Positions 51,240-63,205 of a stretch of 64,000 nucleotides of DNA are shown here, piece by piece. The DNA comes from Euglena gracilis (taxonomy: Eukaryota; Euglenida; Euglenophyceae; Euglenales): contig CP154957.1 in NCBI GenBank assembly GCA_039621445.1, positions 18,300,906 through 18,364,905 of the forward strand, read 5' to 3'. Each line of letters begins with the position of its first letter. Position 1 is the first letter of the stretch. The notes below the pieces were generated by a model. It made no database searches. It saw only the letters and a program-made list of their open reading frames with translations, and was not told where the DNA came from. Position numbers and translations under genes: made by a program.

Positions 51240-52340
51240 ATTCCTCTCAATGCCTGAAATGAACTGGGCTCCCAACCCTTGATGTGCCGCCCCGCCTTGC
51301 TCGGTACCCCGGGGCCAAAGGCTCCGGGGGCTTGGCAGGGTTGCGTGCTGCAGGTGGCGCGGGGAGGCGCCTTTGGAAGGGCCCGTTCCCTGGAGTAGGG
51401 GGCTGCCCCCCCCCCGTCGAGGGTCGGAGCTTGCCCCCCTCCACAGCGCGGTAGGCCGAGGCGCCTTGGGCGGGTCCCATCCTCTTGAAGGGAAGGGGGG
51501 CTGACCCCCCCGTTCTCTCCGTTGTGGAGAGGGGTTCGTGCTTGCCCCCCCCCTTACCGGCGTGGTAGACATCAAAAATTGGCTGACGTGTGCAATTTTC
51601 AAAAATTTGGTGGAAAATAGGCAGGCACCCCCCCTCCCCCGGCATGGTGGGCCGAAAAGGGGTGCGGCCGACCGAAAAAAAAATTTGGTCAAACGGAAGG
51701 TACCCCCCCCCCCCGTGGCCAACTTGGCCACGGGGCCCGTCCAACGCCAGAAACGAAACGGAGATCGACCACACACTTGAAGAGCTGGAAAAGACCTGAA
51801 GAACTGAAATGACGACCTGGGGCCTCGCCGCCCACGTTGGTCCCCAGCGGTCCCATGGCCCCCTCGGCGCCCCGTCATCGCACCGTGCGGCGTTGCGCAC
51901 GTGCAGCAGGTGGGGCGTACCGGGGGGGTGCTTGCCCCTCGGGGGCGGCCTGTATGCTGCGAGCGTTGTGCGAGGCTATCGCAGTGGTGGATGTGGGCAC
52001 CCTCAGGGGCGCTTGCCATTTTGGAGACGGGAGAGCCCCCCCCCCCCCCGGGGCACTCGTGTGGCCTCCTCGCCCTGCCCGAGCGTCCCGTCTCCTCGAG
52101 GGAGGCCACCAGGCCCCAGGCTTTTGGCCAGGGCCCCACGCCCGTAGCCACGGGGCGGTCGCGGTGTTGCTTGAATGCAAATTGAAATTGAAATTGCGCC
52201 TGTGAATACACAAATGAAATAAGAATCAGGGCAAGGGATGTGGGGCTTCCACCTCAAACCGTCCCCGATTGCCTTCCACCCCGCCCCCCTTTCCTCCCGG
52301 GGCGTAGAAGTCCCACCACCTCCAACGGAATCCCTTTGGC
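51240..52340. other. GC-rich noncoding spacer
   Basis: GC-rich sequence with several GGGGGGCAAGC(T/A)C and GGCGCC(T)-type blocks (51270-51560, 51900-52080). A 423-codon minus frame crosses it but is compositional. Its proteins resemble nothing. No LTR could be identified for the adjacent pol. Confidence 0.4.
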
Positions 52341-52359
52341 CGCACAATAGTCTACCATC

Positions 52360-52784
52360 CTCGTTGTAGGATGGGAATAAATCGGACGATGGCAGCCATT
52401 GCATATCCGTTGGATCCCCATTTTTCCACCTCACGTGCAATTCCGTGACCCTGTTTCGGGACGGTTCCGGCTGCCCAAAATCTCCTCCACCACCCACTCA
52501 TCCGGACTCACCTCCAGGGGGGCCGCCTTTTCGTTGATATAGAAGACTGGCAGGGGGTCGGTGGAGAACTCATCCTCAGTGTGGAGTTTGAGCTGGCTCC
52601 GATGTGTCTCCCGGCGGGCCCCTGGAGCCAGCTCCACCACGTATGAGTAGCGGCCCCAGCAGGCCACCACTGTCACTTGGCGGCCAATTTGTCTGTGCCC
52701 AGTTGTGGCTCGTGGCGGTACCACACCTTGGAACCGACCTCCAGGGGAGGTGGGTCGCTTCTCCTGGCGTTCATGGAACCCCAC
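52360..52784 (-). pseudogene. Integrase C-terminus and chromodomain of the gypsy-like pol
   Basis: Minus frame 52784-52431 reads GRQVTVVACWGRYSYVVELA and ends WVVEEILGSRNR. After a frame change the next frame continues VTELHVRWKNGDPTDMQWLP followed by SSDLFPSY. The pattern VEEIL..R...ELHVRWKNG....W.P..DL is that of a chromodomain, which in chromoviruses sits at the C-terminus of integrase and steers insertion to marked chromatin. One frameshift lies inside the domain. Confidence 0.7.
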
Positions 52785-52803
52785 ATCTTGGCGTGCAGGG
52801 CGT

Positions 52804-53392
52804 TCAGGGTGGAAGCCACCTTCTCATCCATGGCCCGCATCCGTGCCACAAAATCGGCTGCCCCTTCGGCCTCTCGTCGGGGCTGTTCGGCAGGCCCTGC
52901 AGTGGTCTACGTCGCCCAAAGACCACCTGGGAGGGCGACATGCCGAACTCCCCTGGCACATCGTGCAGGTGCCGGAGTGCCTTAGGCAACAGCACCACCC
53001 ATGAGGCTTCCTTCTCCGACAAGTCGGCGATGAACTTGGACAGGGTGTTCATCACCCGTTGGCCTGCCACCTCTGTCCGGCCGTTGGCCTGGTGATGGTA
53101 GGCTTGCCTGTAGGCACGCATCACCCCCATGGTGGCGCACACTGTTTGCCACCAAGCCGAAGCAAAGTGGGGGCCACAGCGCGAGGTCACCACAGACGGC
53201 ACCCCAAACATGTCCAAATGGCGGAACATGGCCTTGGACACCACCTCGGCTGTAAGCCCCTTGTACTTGTGGATGGTAACCACTGTCCACCGACTCTCAC
53301 GGTCCACACACAGGGCCAGGCAATCACACACTTGGCCCTGGTGGGTCACTTCACCGCATTGCGAACAGCAACACCGCCACACTGTCCATGAG
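52804..53392 (-). pseudogene. Integrase catalytic core of the gypsy-like pol
   Basis: Reads CLALCVDRESRWTVVTIHKY, then GVPSVVTSRCGPHFASAWW, then RAYRQAYHHQANGRTEVAGQ. The last matches the N-G-x-x-E box (Glu kept). In the second box the family sequence is TSDxGxxF; here it is TSRCGPHF, so the second catalytic Asp is lost. The first Asp region lies at the edge of the inserted element and is not clear. The downstream FGMSPSQVVFGRRRP is the usual PxxxxxGRxP segment. Non-functional. Confidence 0.8.
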
Positions 53393-53394
53393 TA

Positions 53395-54069
53395 CAGTGC
53401 GGCTAAAAAATACGGAAGACAGAAATTTTGGCAAAGTACCCAAATTTTGCCATAATTTTTTTTCTCGTAATTTTCTCACTCCGTCGGTTTCCGACGCCCT
53501 CTTGGGTAGCCGCAAGCACAATGCTGGGACGGCCATGCTTTGACTCCTCAGAGTCAATGAAGACACACTGTGTCTTCGTGGTCAGCAAAACAACTGTCAC
53601 ACACAAACTCGTCACAGTGAACGCATTTACGGGCTGTTTGTGTGCTACATTCACAAGGATGTGTGGGCTCAGTACGAAGGGATGCTTTGAGGCAGGGCGG
53701 TTCTTAAGCAACTAAAATTCCGCTGTCACAGCACATTCAGTGAATAATCCACAGAGAAAAACGACCTCTTTCATCGCCCATCCACCCAAAAGGGCAAAAA
53801 ATGCGTTCTGCGACGTTTTATTTTTGGACTCCGTTCAAGTCCTAGGTTGGCTCTTGGCTGTCTTGAGAAATAAAGAAAAACTATCCCGTCCCTCATGGAA
53901 AGGAAAACTAAAAATTCCTTCTTTTAATAAGCGGAGGGAAGAAAGATTTTTTTGGAAAAAACCAGATTTTGCCGAAATTAATTTTTCCAAAATAAAAACT
54001 TTGCCAAAAAAAATTTTCTCGTAATTTTTTTGCCGTAATTTTTGTGTTCCGTAATTTTTAGCCACACTG
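53395..54069. mobile_element. 675 bp mariner-type non-autonomous element
   Basis: TA duplicated at 53393-53394 and 54070-54071. Inverted ends CAGTG(C/T)GGCTAAAAA(A/T)TACGGAA, followed by inverted TTTTGGCAAAGT and TCTCGTAATTTT blocks. Ends beginning CAGTG with TA duplication are typical of the Tc1/mariner superfamily. No transposase frame. It separates the zinc-binding and core parts of the integrase. Confidence 0.9.
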
Positions 54070-54072
54070 TAA

Positions 54073-54340
54073 CGGTGGCACAGGAGTGGCCTCGAGAGCA
54101 CACTTGAAAGGTGCTCGCGGGGGGTCACAGGCTTGGCAGATTTCACATTGCCGGTGGAAGCTTTTGGTTATTTTCTTTGACCGCCTTGGATCCGCGAACC
54201 TGCACCACCGCCTCATTTGATGCCAAAGTCTTGAAGCACCCGGATGACGCGCCTCCCCATGGTGCCCGCACAACGAGCGGCATCAGGCTGGTGGGCACCC
54301 AGAGGAGCCAGTACCTGTACATTTTGTCCTCGTAGAGTTT
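54073..54340 (-). pseudogene. Integrase HHCC zinc-binding domain of the gypsy-like pol
   Basis: Split over two frames: HHGEARHPGASRL gives the His pair (H...GHxG-like), and RQCEICQACDPPRAPF gives the C-x2-C pair. Upstream, KLYEDKMYRYWLLWVPTSL matches the stretch that normally precedes this domain in gypsy integrases. Followed by ATPVPP, the family's link to the core, where the mariner-type element has inserted. Confidence 0.75.
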
Positions 54341-54942
54341 GACCCCCATCAGGCCTATCTCCTGCAGGGGCCTGCACACTTGCATAAACAGGCCTCCACT
54401 CATGGCACTTCCCGTATGCCCGAGACAAATCTCTGTCCACCAGTGGGATAGAGGATCCTCATCCACCTCCCCCTGGGTGTGCACCCCCGTGTCTGGAGAA
54501 ACTGAAATTGGTTCTCCAACAGGATCCCCAAGATCCCCCCCCGTGGGGATCGTTGATGAGGTGGGGGGGGAGTGGCTGCAGGTCCTCACTCAGAACACTT
54601 TGCCCCAGCTGGTGTTCCTCAGGTCCCCACCCTCTTGCCGACCATTCATTCCCGAATTCATCCACAAACGGATGGGCACTTGGGGAGCCCCGTGTTTCCC
54701 ACGTGTCCAACTCAGGTCCGCCAGTCCCTTCCCTCCTACGAGGAAGGGACCAGAATCTCCTGAGGGGGCGTCCACAGGTTCCTCCCCCCCTGTGGGGTCA
54801 GGGCCGGCACTGAATCCTCAGCCCCCTCCCCCTTTTTGGGGCTGCGGCCAACTCTGTGCTGTGGTGCTGTGTCTCTCCGACTGCGTGCTGTTACGCCACG
54901 TGGAGTTCTTTCCCCCCCGTGCGGTCCCCCGCATTCCTGATC

Positions 54943-56570
54943 TTACCTCCGTTCTTCTCCGATCATTGAATTAATCGGCTCATCATCCTGGTCGCTTTCG
55001 TGGAGGCTGATGTCGGTAAAAGCCCTGAAGGCAGGAAATGCCCATCTGCTCAGGACATCCGCCACCGCATTTTTTCTTATCCGGGATGTAGACCACGTGA
55101 AGGTCAAACCTGGAGAACATTTCATCCCAGCGTCCCCGCCTCCCGGCAGGTCCGCTGGGCGTGTCCAGGGTCTCCTTGTCCCAGGCATCCAGGGACTTGT
55201 GGTCCGTGAGGACCAACACGGGCTGCAGGCCGATGTAGGAGGCCAACTTCTTGAGGGCCAGGATGATGGTGTCTCCTTCTGTCTGGATGATGGTGTCTCA
55301 TGATGGTGTCTCATGTTGATTATCCGGCGGAGACAAGCTCTTGACCTGCCCAACCGTGAACTTCCGGAGCAGAAAGCCACAGGCAAAGTTTTCGATGTAG
55401 TGGCCTCCACGGCTGTGGGCATCCCCCGTCGACTCCAAAAAAATGTTCAAGGGCTGCCCCTACCGCCTTTTTGCTCGCATCAACACGGAGAATGAATAGC
55501 TGGTCCGGGTTAATGGTGTGGAGCTCCAATCCTCGGATGAGCTCCTGATTCAGGGAAGTGAAGGCCTCCCGTTCCACACTTTCTCCCCTTTTTTCACCTC
55601 CCCACTTCCCACCTTGAGGAGTTCCATCAGGGGGGCAGCATACCGGGCGTATTCATTCACGTAGCTGGAGTAATATTTATTGAAGCCCAGAAAGCCCCTG
55701 AGGGCCGTGATGGTGCGGGGCTCCTCCCACTTCCCCAGCGCCATGATTTTGTCTGGTGCTGGCATCCGTTTTCCTCCCACCAGGATGTGGCAACAGCCTC
55801 TTACGAAGAAGCGCCACGTGTTTTTATCCACGACCAGGCGGAGCTCCCGTAGTGCCCCAAACACGCGTCTTGTGTCCTGATCGTGTGCCTCCAGGGTGGC
55901 TTCCTCCGTGTCAAACCACTCTGTCCCCACGATAATGTCGTCAACGTACGGGTTGGCGACATCAGCCACATCCCTCAACGAGTAGTCAATCATCCGCTGA
56001 AAAATGGCCACTCCATTTTTCAGGCACATCACGACCACACATCACTTCTTGGACCCCCGGGGTGTGCAGCAGGTTTACGGGCGTGAGTCTTCGTGCAGGG
56101 GCACCTGATGGAAGGCATCCTTGAGATCCAGGACGGAGAACAGGTGTCTCCGTGAAGGTCCTCGATCCTGGGGAGGGGGTATGCATCTGCTACAGTGGCC
56201 TCGTTTAATTCCAGGAATTCTACAACCCTACACCACTTCCCCTGTTTCTTGGCCACCACGAATGTGTGGGTGCTCAAGGCACTTGGCACCCCCTCCTCCA
56301 CCTTCTTGTCCCGAACCCACTCATCCACCAGGTCACACAACGCCCTGTGCCTCTCCACTGTCAGGTGAATGGGCCTCTGAGGTTTCGCCACAGATCCAGG
56401 TTTTAATTCGATTTTCCCTTCCCCCGGGGGGCCCCGGATAAATCACTCCTCCCAAATCCTGTCTCGGAGAACCTCCCCTTCGAAATCCCTCCGGGGTGCC
56501 GCCCGGAGCTCCTCAGCCTGCTGCTGGCTGGTCACCTGTTCCCCTTTGGGAACAAGGAGACCCCTTGGGC
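54943..56570 (-). pseudogene. Reverse transcriptase and RNase H of a chromovirus-like pol
   Basis: Read downward on the minus strand. KIELKPGSVAKPQRPIHL (just before 56390), ERHRALCDLVDEWV, CRVVEFLELNEATVADAYPL and PRIEDL are RT fingers. After frame changes, NPYVDDIIVGTEWF holds the YVDD active site and GFLGFNKYYSSYV starts the RNase H link. LFILRVDASKKAVGAAL is the RNase H first Asp box, PVLVLTDHKSLDAW the TDHKSL box, and RFDLHVVYIPDKK, NAVADVLSRWAFPA the terminal Asp box. Frame changes occur near 56115, 55560, 55450 and 55050. An upstream charged stretch (AKELLRAAWQVEERAAQG, about 56550-56650) is also coding-like. Ty3/gypsy order RT-RH-IN confirmed by the downstream domains. No protease identified. 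Confidence 0.85.
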
Positions 56571-56900
56571 TGCCCGTTCCTCGACCTGCCAGGCTGCCCG
56601 AAGGAGTTCCTTGGCTACGGACTCCTGGTTCGCGTCATCCTCGTGGAGGGCCTTTTCCTCCCACTCAGGCTCACTTTCCCGAACGATGTTTTTTTTGTCC
56701 AGCTTTCACTCCCAGGGGTTCGTGAGGAGGTAGCGGGGTGAAGGATTGGCGCGAGTGGCTCTGGGGAGACTTCCACGTAGGATTTTTGGCTCTCCTTTTT
56801 GAGGAGTAGTGGAGGAAGATTCCGGCTTGGCGTCCCTTCCGGCAGTGGGGGGGGGTTAGAAAAAGGCCTGATTGGAGACCCTCCCTTATTTTCGGTAAAT
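56570..56900 (-). other. Degraded upstream part of pol
   Basis: Charged open stretches (EPEWEEKALHEDDANQESVA) lead into RT with two frame changes. No protease DTG/DSG motif seen. Confidence 0.4.
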
Positions 56901-58100
56901 TAAGTCAAAATCCTTGATAACTTGACGGCTTTGCTCCTTCGCAAACCTGCACGACGAAGACACACACATAGCACAAAATTTAGTGCTGGCACCACGGAAG
57001 GCGGATTTCCGAATTTCCTCATTATATTGTCACTGAACTCTGAACCAAAACGGCACTTAAAATCTGATCATGATCCATCAATTGGGTCACAAGAAAAATG
57101 TGTACGCAAGCCGCAAAATGTAAAAATTGCCCTCAGGACTTTTGAACTGTGAGGCCTCATGTGATTCTCCCTTAAGCAAACTCCTACAGCCGAAAAAATG
57201 CCTTAGATGGTGTTACCCACAGATCAACAGATTTTTCACTGAAAACTGAACTGAATGATGACAATGCCACTGATGGGCCCAAAAATGTATTTTTCTTAGG
57301 GGTGTCTTTTCCTCCTGGTGTTAATCCACCTTGGTTTCCGCTGAACTGAAAAAAACTTTGTTTCCTGAGTCCTTAGATGGGTGGCCACAGGGGTGTTTAC
57401 TCCTGGCCTGGGTCTACCAAACTCGGAACCCTTCTTTGACCGCTTCCCGGAAAACTATTTGGTGACGAGTGGTCCATCAGAGTTCTCTCCCCTACCTCAG
57501 GATTTAGAAAAAATCCTAAAACCTGCCACAGGACTGCTGGGCTGCCACACTGGAAAAACACAATGAAACTGGACTGAAAAATCTCAAAAAACTGCGCCGA
57601 TTCTCCAACACATGTCCCTGTCCGGGGGTAGAGTTTCTCTCTGGAAAAATTGTCCCATGACAAAAGGGACCAGCAAAAACACAAACCAAAATTCCACATG
57701 AGATGCCTGATTTGTCCCCGTCTGGGATGATGACACATGTCAACGCCATGACATTTGGGACAACCAAAAACTGAAAACTCAAAAAACTGAAAACCATTTA
57801 TCTGGCTGCCCGAACACTAGGAGAAATTACCAAGCATCGTGGCTAGGCGTCTCCTTTTAAGTGGAAAGCAACTGGGGGAAAACATGCACCCCAGAAACCA
57901 GATTCAAAAAATATTTGACGTGGCTTTTTTTCTTTAGTCAAACTCTGAGAACTCAAGATCCAGTTTTTGTATCCGACCTGATTGCATATCTGCCTCCAAC
58001 GCCAGATCACCGTGAAAAACGTATCAAAAAACAATCACAAAACAAAACACTGAAACATACTGTAAAGTGCTGTGCTGTGCCAGTCACCGGTTAGACCTGT
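56900..58100 (-). other. Internal region of the older LTR element, parallel to 61080-62350
   Basis: About 1.2 kb colinear with 61080-62350 (for example CTGGGCTGCCACACT, GGTAGAGTTTCTCTCTGG, CCAAAACGGCACTTAAAATC). Some frames are similar in both (CVIIPDGDKSGIS versus CVTIPDGDKSVIS; GPFCHGT.FPERN), suggesting weak coding conservation, but no domain is recognised. Confidence 0.5.
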
Positions 58101-58258
58101 GCTGAAAGAAAATGACCACCATTGATACGGTTGAAACCACCCCCAGCTGTTCCATACCAGCTGTTCCAGCATATTCCATACCAGTCCCAACCACACCAAT
58201 CCTGAACCCAGCTGGGGCTCAAAAATTCAAAGTTGTTCCAGCTGGTTTTGGCAGGTGT
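58100..58258 (-). pseudogene. Gag-like C-terminus of the older (outer) LTR element
   Basis: Reads AKTSWNNFEFLSPSWVQDW then CGWDWYGICWNSW, the Trp-rich tail, matching AKNSWNDFQFLRPSWFHDWW of the inner copy. It continues the sequence that stops at 63814, with ACAC on both sides of the insertion. Confidence 0.8.
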
Positions 58259-58862
58259 TGTTCGGGGATGAGGACCCTCGCCCGGGGGGGCTGCCGGGGC
58301 CGCTACCACTTTTTTCTGGCCCTGGTGGGCTCATGCCAGGGCCTTTGTGAAATTGGGCCCCATTTTCGAACATGTCAACAGGCGGTAAAGGGGGTGAGGT
58401 GTGCCCCCCCGACCCAGGGTCCCCGGTTGCCCCGCGTAGGATCTTTTTTTGCCACCATTGTTTGTTTTTCCCCATTTTCCAACTTGAACTTTTCAACTGA
58501 AAGGCTGAAGCAACAAAGACAAACCAACCCACCTACTTAGGTGAGCAAATCAGCAGCACAAGACAAACCTTGCTGAGAGGATGGGCAGGTACCTTGTGTT
58601 CACCTGCTGTTGGTGGGTAGGGACAAGCTGGAAAGGAATGCCTTGGTTTCTTGAAAGAATTGAATTGATCCTTTTGATTGTTCAATTCTCAGGTGACTTT
58701 TCTGCTTCTGTGATTCTCAAATCGAATTCTCAAATTCTTCCAGGAATTTGCTGGGGTTCCAATTCCACTCGCGTGGCGGTTGACTTGCTTTGGTGGTTCC
58801 TACTGGGGGTTTTGGGAATTTTTTGGGAAATTTTCGGCTGCCGACGCCAGCGGCAGCCGACA
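58259..58862 (-). repeat. 3' LTR of the inner element
   Basis: 604 bp; begins TGTCGGCTGCCGCTGG at 58862 and ends CATCCCCGAACA at 58259. Nearly identical to 63208-63813. Confidence 0.9.
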
Positions 58863-58873
58863 CCCCCTCCCTT
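58863..58873 (-). promoter_or_regulatory. Polypurine tract
   Basis: AAGGGAGGGGG immediately upstream of the 3' LTR TG, the expected plus-strand primer site. Confidence 0.85.
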
Positions 58874-58879
58874 GCGACG

Positions 58880-61080
58880 TTAGTCGGACCCGTTTTTCTG
58901 CCCCCCCCCCCGTGCAAATACGGGGAGAGAAAATTCTGTTTTTTTAATTATTTTTTTTGTGGGGGGCGAAAATTATGTGTTTTTTTTTTGCAACAGGTCC
59001 TGTCGCCTTTTTTTTTTTTTTTTGAAAATCGGTGTTACGAGTCTGACCCCCCCCCAGCCATAATATCGGGCACCTTGGGGGACTCTGAAAAATCGGGTCT
59101 ACGGGGGAAGCCCCCCCACCCCTTTCCTCCGACAAGCATTGGGAACGGGTCTTTGAACACAAAATGTGAAAATTCTGAGCGAAACCAACTCTGGGCACTC
59201 TACCCCAAGGCCTAAGTCCCACGCTACCCCCTTGGTGAAAATCCTTTTTAGCAGCTTATGTGAGACTTCATTCGATTTTTTATAAAAAAAATCAGGGACT
59301 TTGGCCAACAGTGCATCAGAAAACGACTTGTGTGGGGAAAAAGAAAACAGAAACCTAGGCATTCCTTTCCAATTCGGGACAGAAAGGGTAAGGAAAAGGC
59401 AAACGGTGAGCAAAAGTGCTAGGGTAAGAAAAGCAAACGGTGAGGCGCAAAGGTAAAACGGTTATATACAGCGGGAATAGTGTACAATGGGTGTGCGGGT
59501 TTGTGTGCGTGTGCAGTTGTGTGTTTTGTGTATGCACGCTCACTTCCTTGTCACGCATTCCAACCGAAAATGACTGGGCCGATTTTTTTTTGAACGCAAA
59601 GAGAACAGGGCTTCACATTGGCCCTCAGCCACTATGTCACAGGGCTTTAGTGCCCACGTGGCTGGGTTTTTATTTTATTTTATCGGCCCACAACAGGGCC
59701 TATGGACGGAGGAGGGGTCATCTCCGGTCCAGGGTCCCCCCCCCCGAGTTCGGATGCCTGCAAGCTGTGTTCCATGAAAAAATGCCTTTGACCAATATCC
59801 AATAGTCCAAACCGAATCAAAAACTGAGTTTTAAAACTCCAACTCGTTTTGCCGTCCACCAAAAAAATTATCAAAATCCCAGGTTTTTCCAACTCTTTGT
59901 GTAAAAATCCTCCAGCAACAAAAATTCTCAAAAAAATTCAAAAATCTGAGTCCAACCCAGGGCCTACAAAAGCCCTCAACAAGATCCAAAATTCCAACTG
60001 CCACATACAACAAGCAAAGTCCAACCGAGATCAACCAACCAAACAGAAGCAACATCCAGCAGCATACCGAGGGGCCAGGCCAATTCCGCCCAGCTCTGGG
60101 CTCAACCAATTCACAGCCGAAACCAACCAATTCGGCTTGCCAATTAAAATTCACTGCCCCCCCCCCCAGTCACACGGAGCATTGGGGGTCAAATGACATG
60201 GCAAACTCCAAAACACTGAAAATTTAAATCCAATTTTCTCAGCCAAAGCGATTTTTCGCTGCCCCCCCCCCCCAGTCACATGGGGCCATGGGGGTCAATC
60301 TGGCTTCAGCCTCCAAACAAAAAAATCACAAACCTGGGCTGTAATATCCAAACCGGCTGAATTCTCACACATGTCAAAGGCTGGGCCTTCACAATTTCGC
60401 CCCCCCCCCCACCGTCAACCAGTGCGGGGAGGGCCATGGGTTAAAATTTCCTGGCTGCAAAATCAGAATCCCCATTCGACAAATAAAATGGGAAAAATGG
60501 AAATTTCATCAAACCCCGTCACAATCTGGGGTGTGACCAAAAACTGACACGGTCACAAATTGATGCAATCCTGTCCCCACCCAAACGTCTCACAGGGTAT
60601 CCAATTCTGAGTCAAAAAATTCCAACCGTAAAACCAAATCTGATTTTGATACACCACACCAACAAAAAATATGGCTAAACACAGCCCCCCCCCCCCCCGG
60701 CTGCACGAGGAGGGGAGAAAAAATGGCTCCAAACCACAAGCAAAATCCTGAGACCCAAAACCATGAAAAATCTGATTCAGCGCTGTGGGAGTCAACGGCC
60801 TGGACCTGGGCTTGGCCGTGCATCGGGCCACTGCCCATGTGGCTCTTGAGGTCGTTAAGCTTCTCTCCCCAGCACTTCAGTAAAATAAATGCACCCACCA
60901 TTCTGGGATTCCATAAACGATCCACAATTGTGATCATGACAATCGTAATCATGTGATTCAATTGCTTGGGTCTCATAAATGTCATTGTTCTTCCAATGTT
61001 CATAATCCCAGTCTTTGAAGTCATGTTGAAATTGTTGAATTCAATGTCAATCGATCAAAGTCCAATCAAATCAATCAAAG
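58880..61080. other. Internal region of the inner LTR element, no recognised gene
   Basis: Several GCCCCCCCCCCC..AGTCACA.GG blocks at 60150, 60265 and 60400 and short open minus frames without domains (for example 59831-60154, 60590-61024). This occupies the place where pol would be expected. Confidence 0.5.
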
Positions 61081-62350
61081 TCCTTGATAATTGACCGTTT
61101 TGCTCCTTCCGTTGATTCTCCTTGCTCGGTGATTGATTGCCTGAACCTGCATGACAAGGAAACACACACGCACAAATTCACCACTGGCAACACACAAGGC
61201 AGATTTCTGAATTTTCTCACTGAACCGAACCTGAAAATGCCCCTGAATTCTGAACCAAAACGGCACTTAAAATCTGATCTTGATCAAATGGGTCACACGA
61301 AAACTGTGTATGCAAGCCTCAAACTGCAAAAATTGCCTTTGGGAGTTTTGCATTGTGAGGCGTCCCCCACTTCTGTGTTTTTCTCCCTTAAGCAAACTGC
61401 ACAGCCGAAAAATTGCAGCAGAAAGTGCAACCCACAGATCAACAGATTTTTCACAAACTGAACCAAATGATGATGATGCCACTGATGGGCCCAAAAATGA
61501 ATTTGCCTCAGGGGTGTCTTTTCCTCCTGGGTTAATCCACCTTGGTTCCCACTTGGACTGAAAATTGAAACCTGTTTCCTGAGCCCTTAGATGGGTGGCC
61601 ACAGGGGTGTTTATTCCTGGCCTGGGTCTAGCCCCACCCTCGGAACCCCTCTTTGCGCGCTTTCCAAAAACTTTTTTGTTTCGAGTGGTCCATCAGAGGT
61701 CTCCCCTACCTCATGATTTGGCAAAAACCCAGATAAAACCTGCCACAGGACTGCTGGGCTGCCACACTCGAAAACCACAATAAAACTGGACTAAAAAATC
61801 CGAAAAACTGTGCCGATTCTCCAACATATGTCCCTTTCCGGGGGTAAAGTTTCTCTCTGGAAAAACTGTCCCATGACAAAAAGGACCAGCAAAAACACAA
61901 ACCAAAATTCCACCTGAAATGACTGATTTGTCCCCGTCTGGGATGGTGACACATGTCCACACCGTGCCCCACCCCAAATGACATTCGGGACAAGAACCGG
62001 AAACTGAAAACTCTGAAACTGAAAATGAAAGATGATTGATCTGGATGCCTGAACACTAGGAGAAATTCCCAAGCATCGTGGCTGGGCGTCTCCATTTAAG
62101 TGGAAAGCAACTGGGGAAAAAACATGCACCCCAGAAACCAGATTCAAAATGTTAGACTTGGCTGTTTTTCCATAAGTCAAACTCTGTGAACTGAAAATCC
62201 AGATTTAAACTTCTGGCTGATTTCGCATCTGCCTCCAACACCAAATCACCATGAAAAACATATCACAAAACAATCACAAAACAACCCACAGAAACACACT
62301 CGACACTGTAAAGTGCTGTGCTGTGCCAGTCAGTGGTCAGACCTGTGCTG
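61080..62350 (-). other. Internal region shared with the older copy
   Basis: Colinear with 56900-58100 (see there). A TTTTCTTTCAG acceptor-like sequence lies at about 62350-62360 after the Gag frame, so splicing is possible but unproven. Confidence 0.45.
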
Positions 62351-62358
62351 AAAGAAAA

Positions 62359-63205
62359 TCACCACCACCATTGATTCGGTGGAAACCACCCCCAGCTGTT
62401 CCATGGATTTGTGTACCAGTCCCAACCCCACCAATCATGAAACCAACTTGGTCTCAAAAATTGAAAGTCATTCCAACTGTTTTTGGCAGGCCTCCAGAAT
62501 TTTTTTGTCTGTCTGAATTTTCTTGGCTGTGCGGCAAAATCTGAGGAAGATTTCTCAGAAGAAACTGATGACGGCTGCAAATTTGTGACATGCCCAGAAG
62601 TCAGGTTCACAGGCACAAAATTTTCTGGACTTTGCAATTTCAGTTCACTGGGCTGTAACTTTTCAGCGACGTGTATTTCAAGCATTTTCAGCCGTTCCTC
62701 CAGAATCTTTTCTTCACTCTCCAGCCGTTTTGACAGAGCCTCGCCCTTCTCACACAGGGACTGGATGCTTTCAGAAAAACGGTGTTCAATTTCACTGCAA
62801 GTTCGTGTCAAAAGGTCATGAAAACCATCTGCCAAATTTCTCAGACGGGTTTCAATTTCAGCCATCCGTCCCTCCAAGTGGCTGGACTCACTTTGGCTGG
62901 GCTCACGTGACAAACCCTGCCAATTTTTTTCAATGTGTTCAAGTCTGCATTCCAAAAATCTCAGATTTAAACGAAGTGACCCTTCAGGAGAATCCACAAC
63001 ATGTCCACAGATAATGAAACTGCAAAAACAATTCCTCCAAAGCATTCACAACTTCTAGTTGAAAGTCATCAAAATTGCTGATTGCAACCATCCTTTCAAG
63101 CTTTTGGCGAACAATTTTCAAATCGCAAACCTCAAAATCTTATTTGTCATCAACTGAATCCAAACATTCTTCACTGACAGAGTCAGTGAAGCCACCTCTG
63201 CGTAC
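62359..63205 (-). CDS. Gag-like coiled-coil protein with Trp-rich tail
   Basis: The main frame (63045-62359, 228 codons) has a heptad-patterned helix at residues 30-130 (EIETRLRNLADGFHDLL, SIQSLCEKGEALSKRLESEE), a Ser-rich linker (NLQPSSVSSEKSSSDF), a basic patch (QPRKFRQTKKFWRPAK) and a final 39 residues with 12 Trp (DWWGWDWY, GWFPPNQWWW). Upstream, 63205-63045 holds similar helical coding (RQKLERMVAISNFDDFQLEV) with one stop and a frame change, so the start is uncertain. No zinc knuckle. The position after PBS and the coiled coil fit a structural Gag; this is inference. Two other partial copies (63814-64000; 58100-58258) confirm the frame. Confidence 0.7.

Noticed and set aside
50940-52211. 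423-codon minus-strand ORF
   Set aside because: It crosses DIRS terminal repeats and GC-rich spacer, its composition follows base bias, and no motif or homologous frame supports it.
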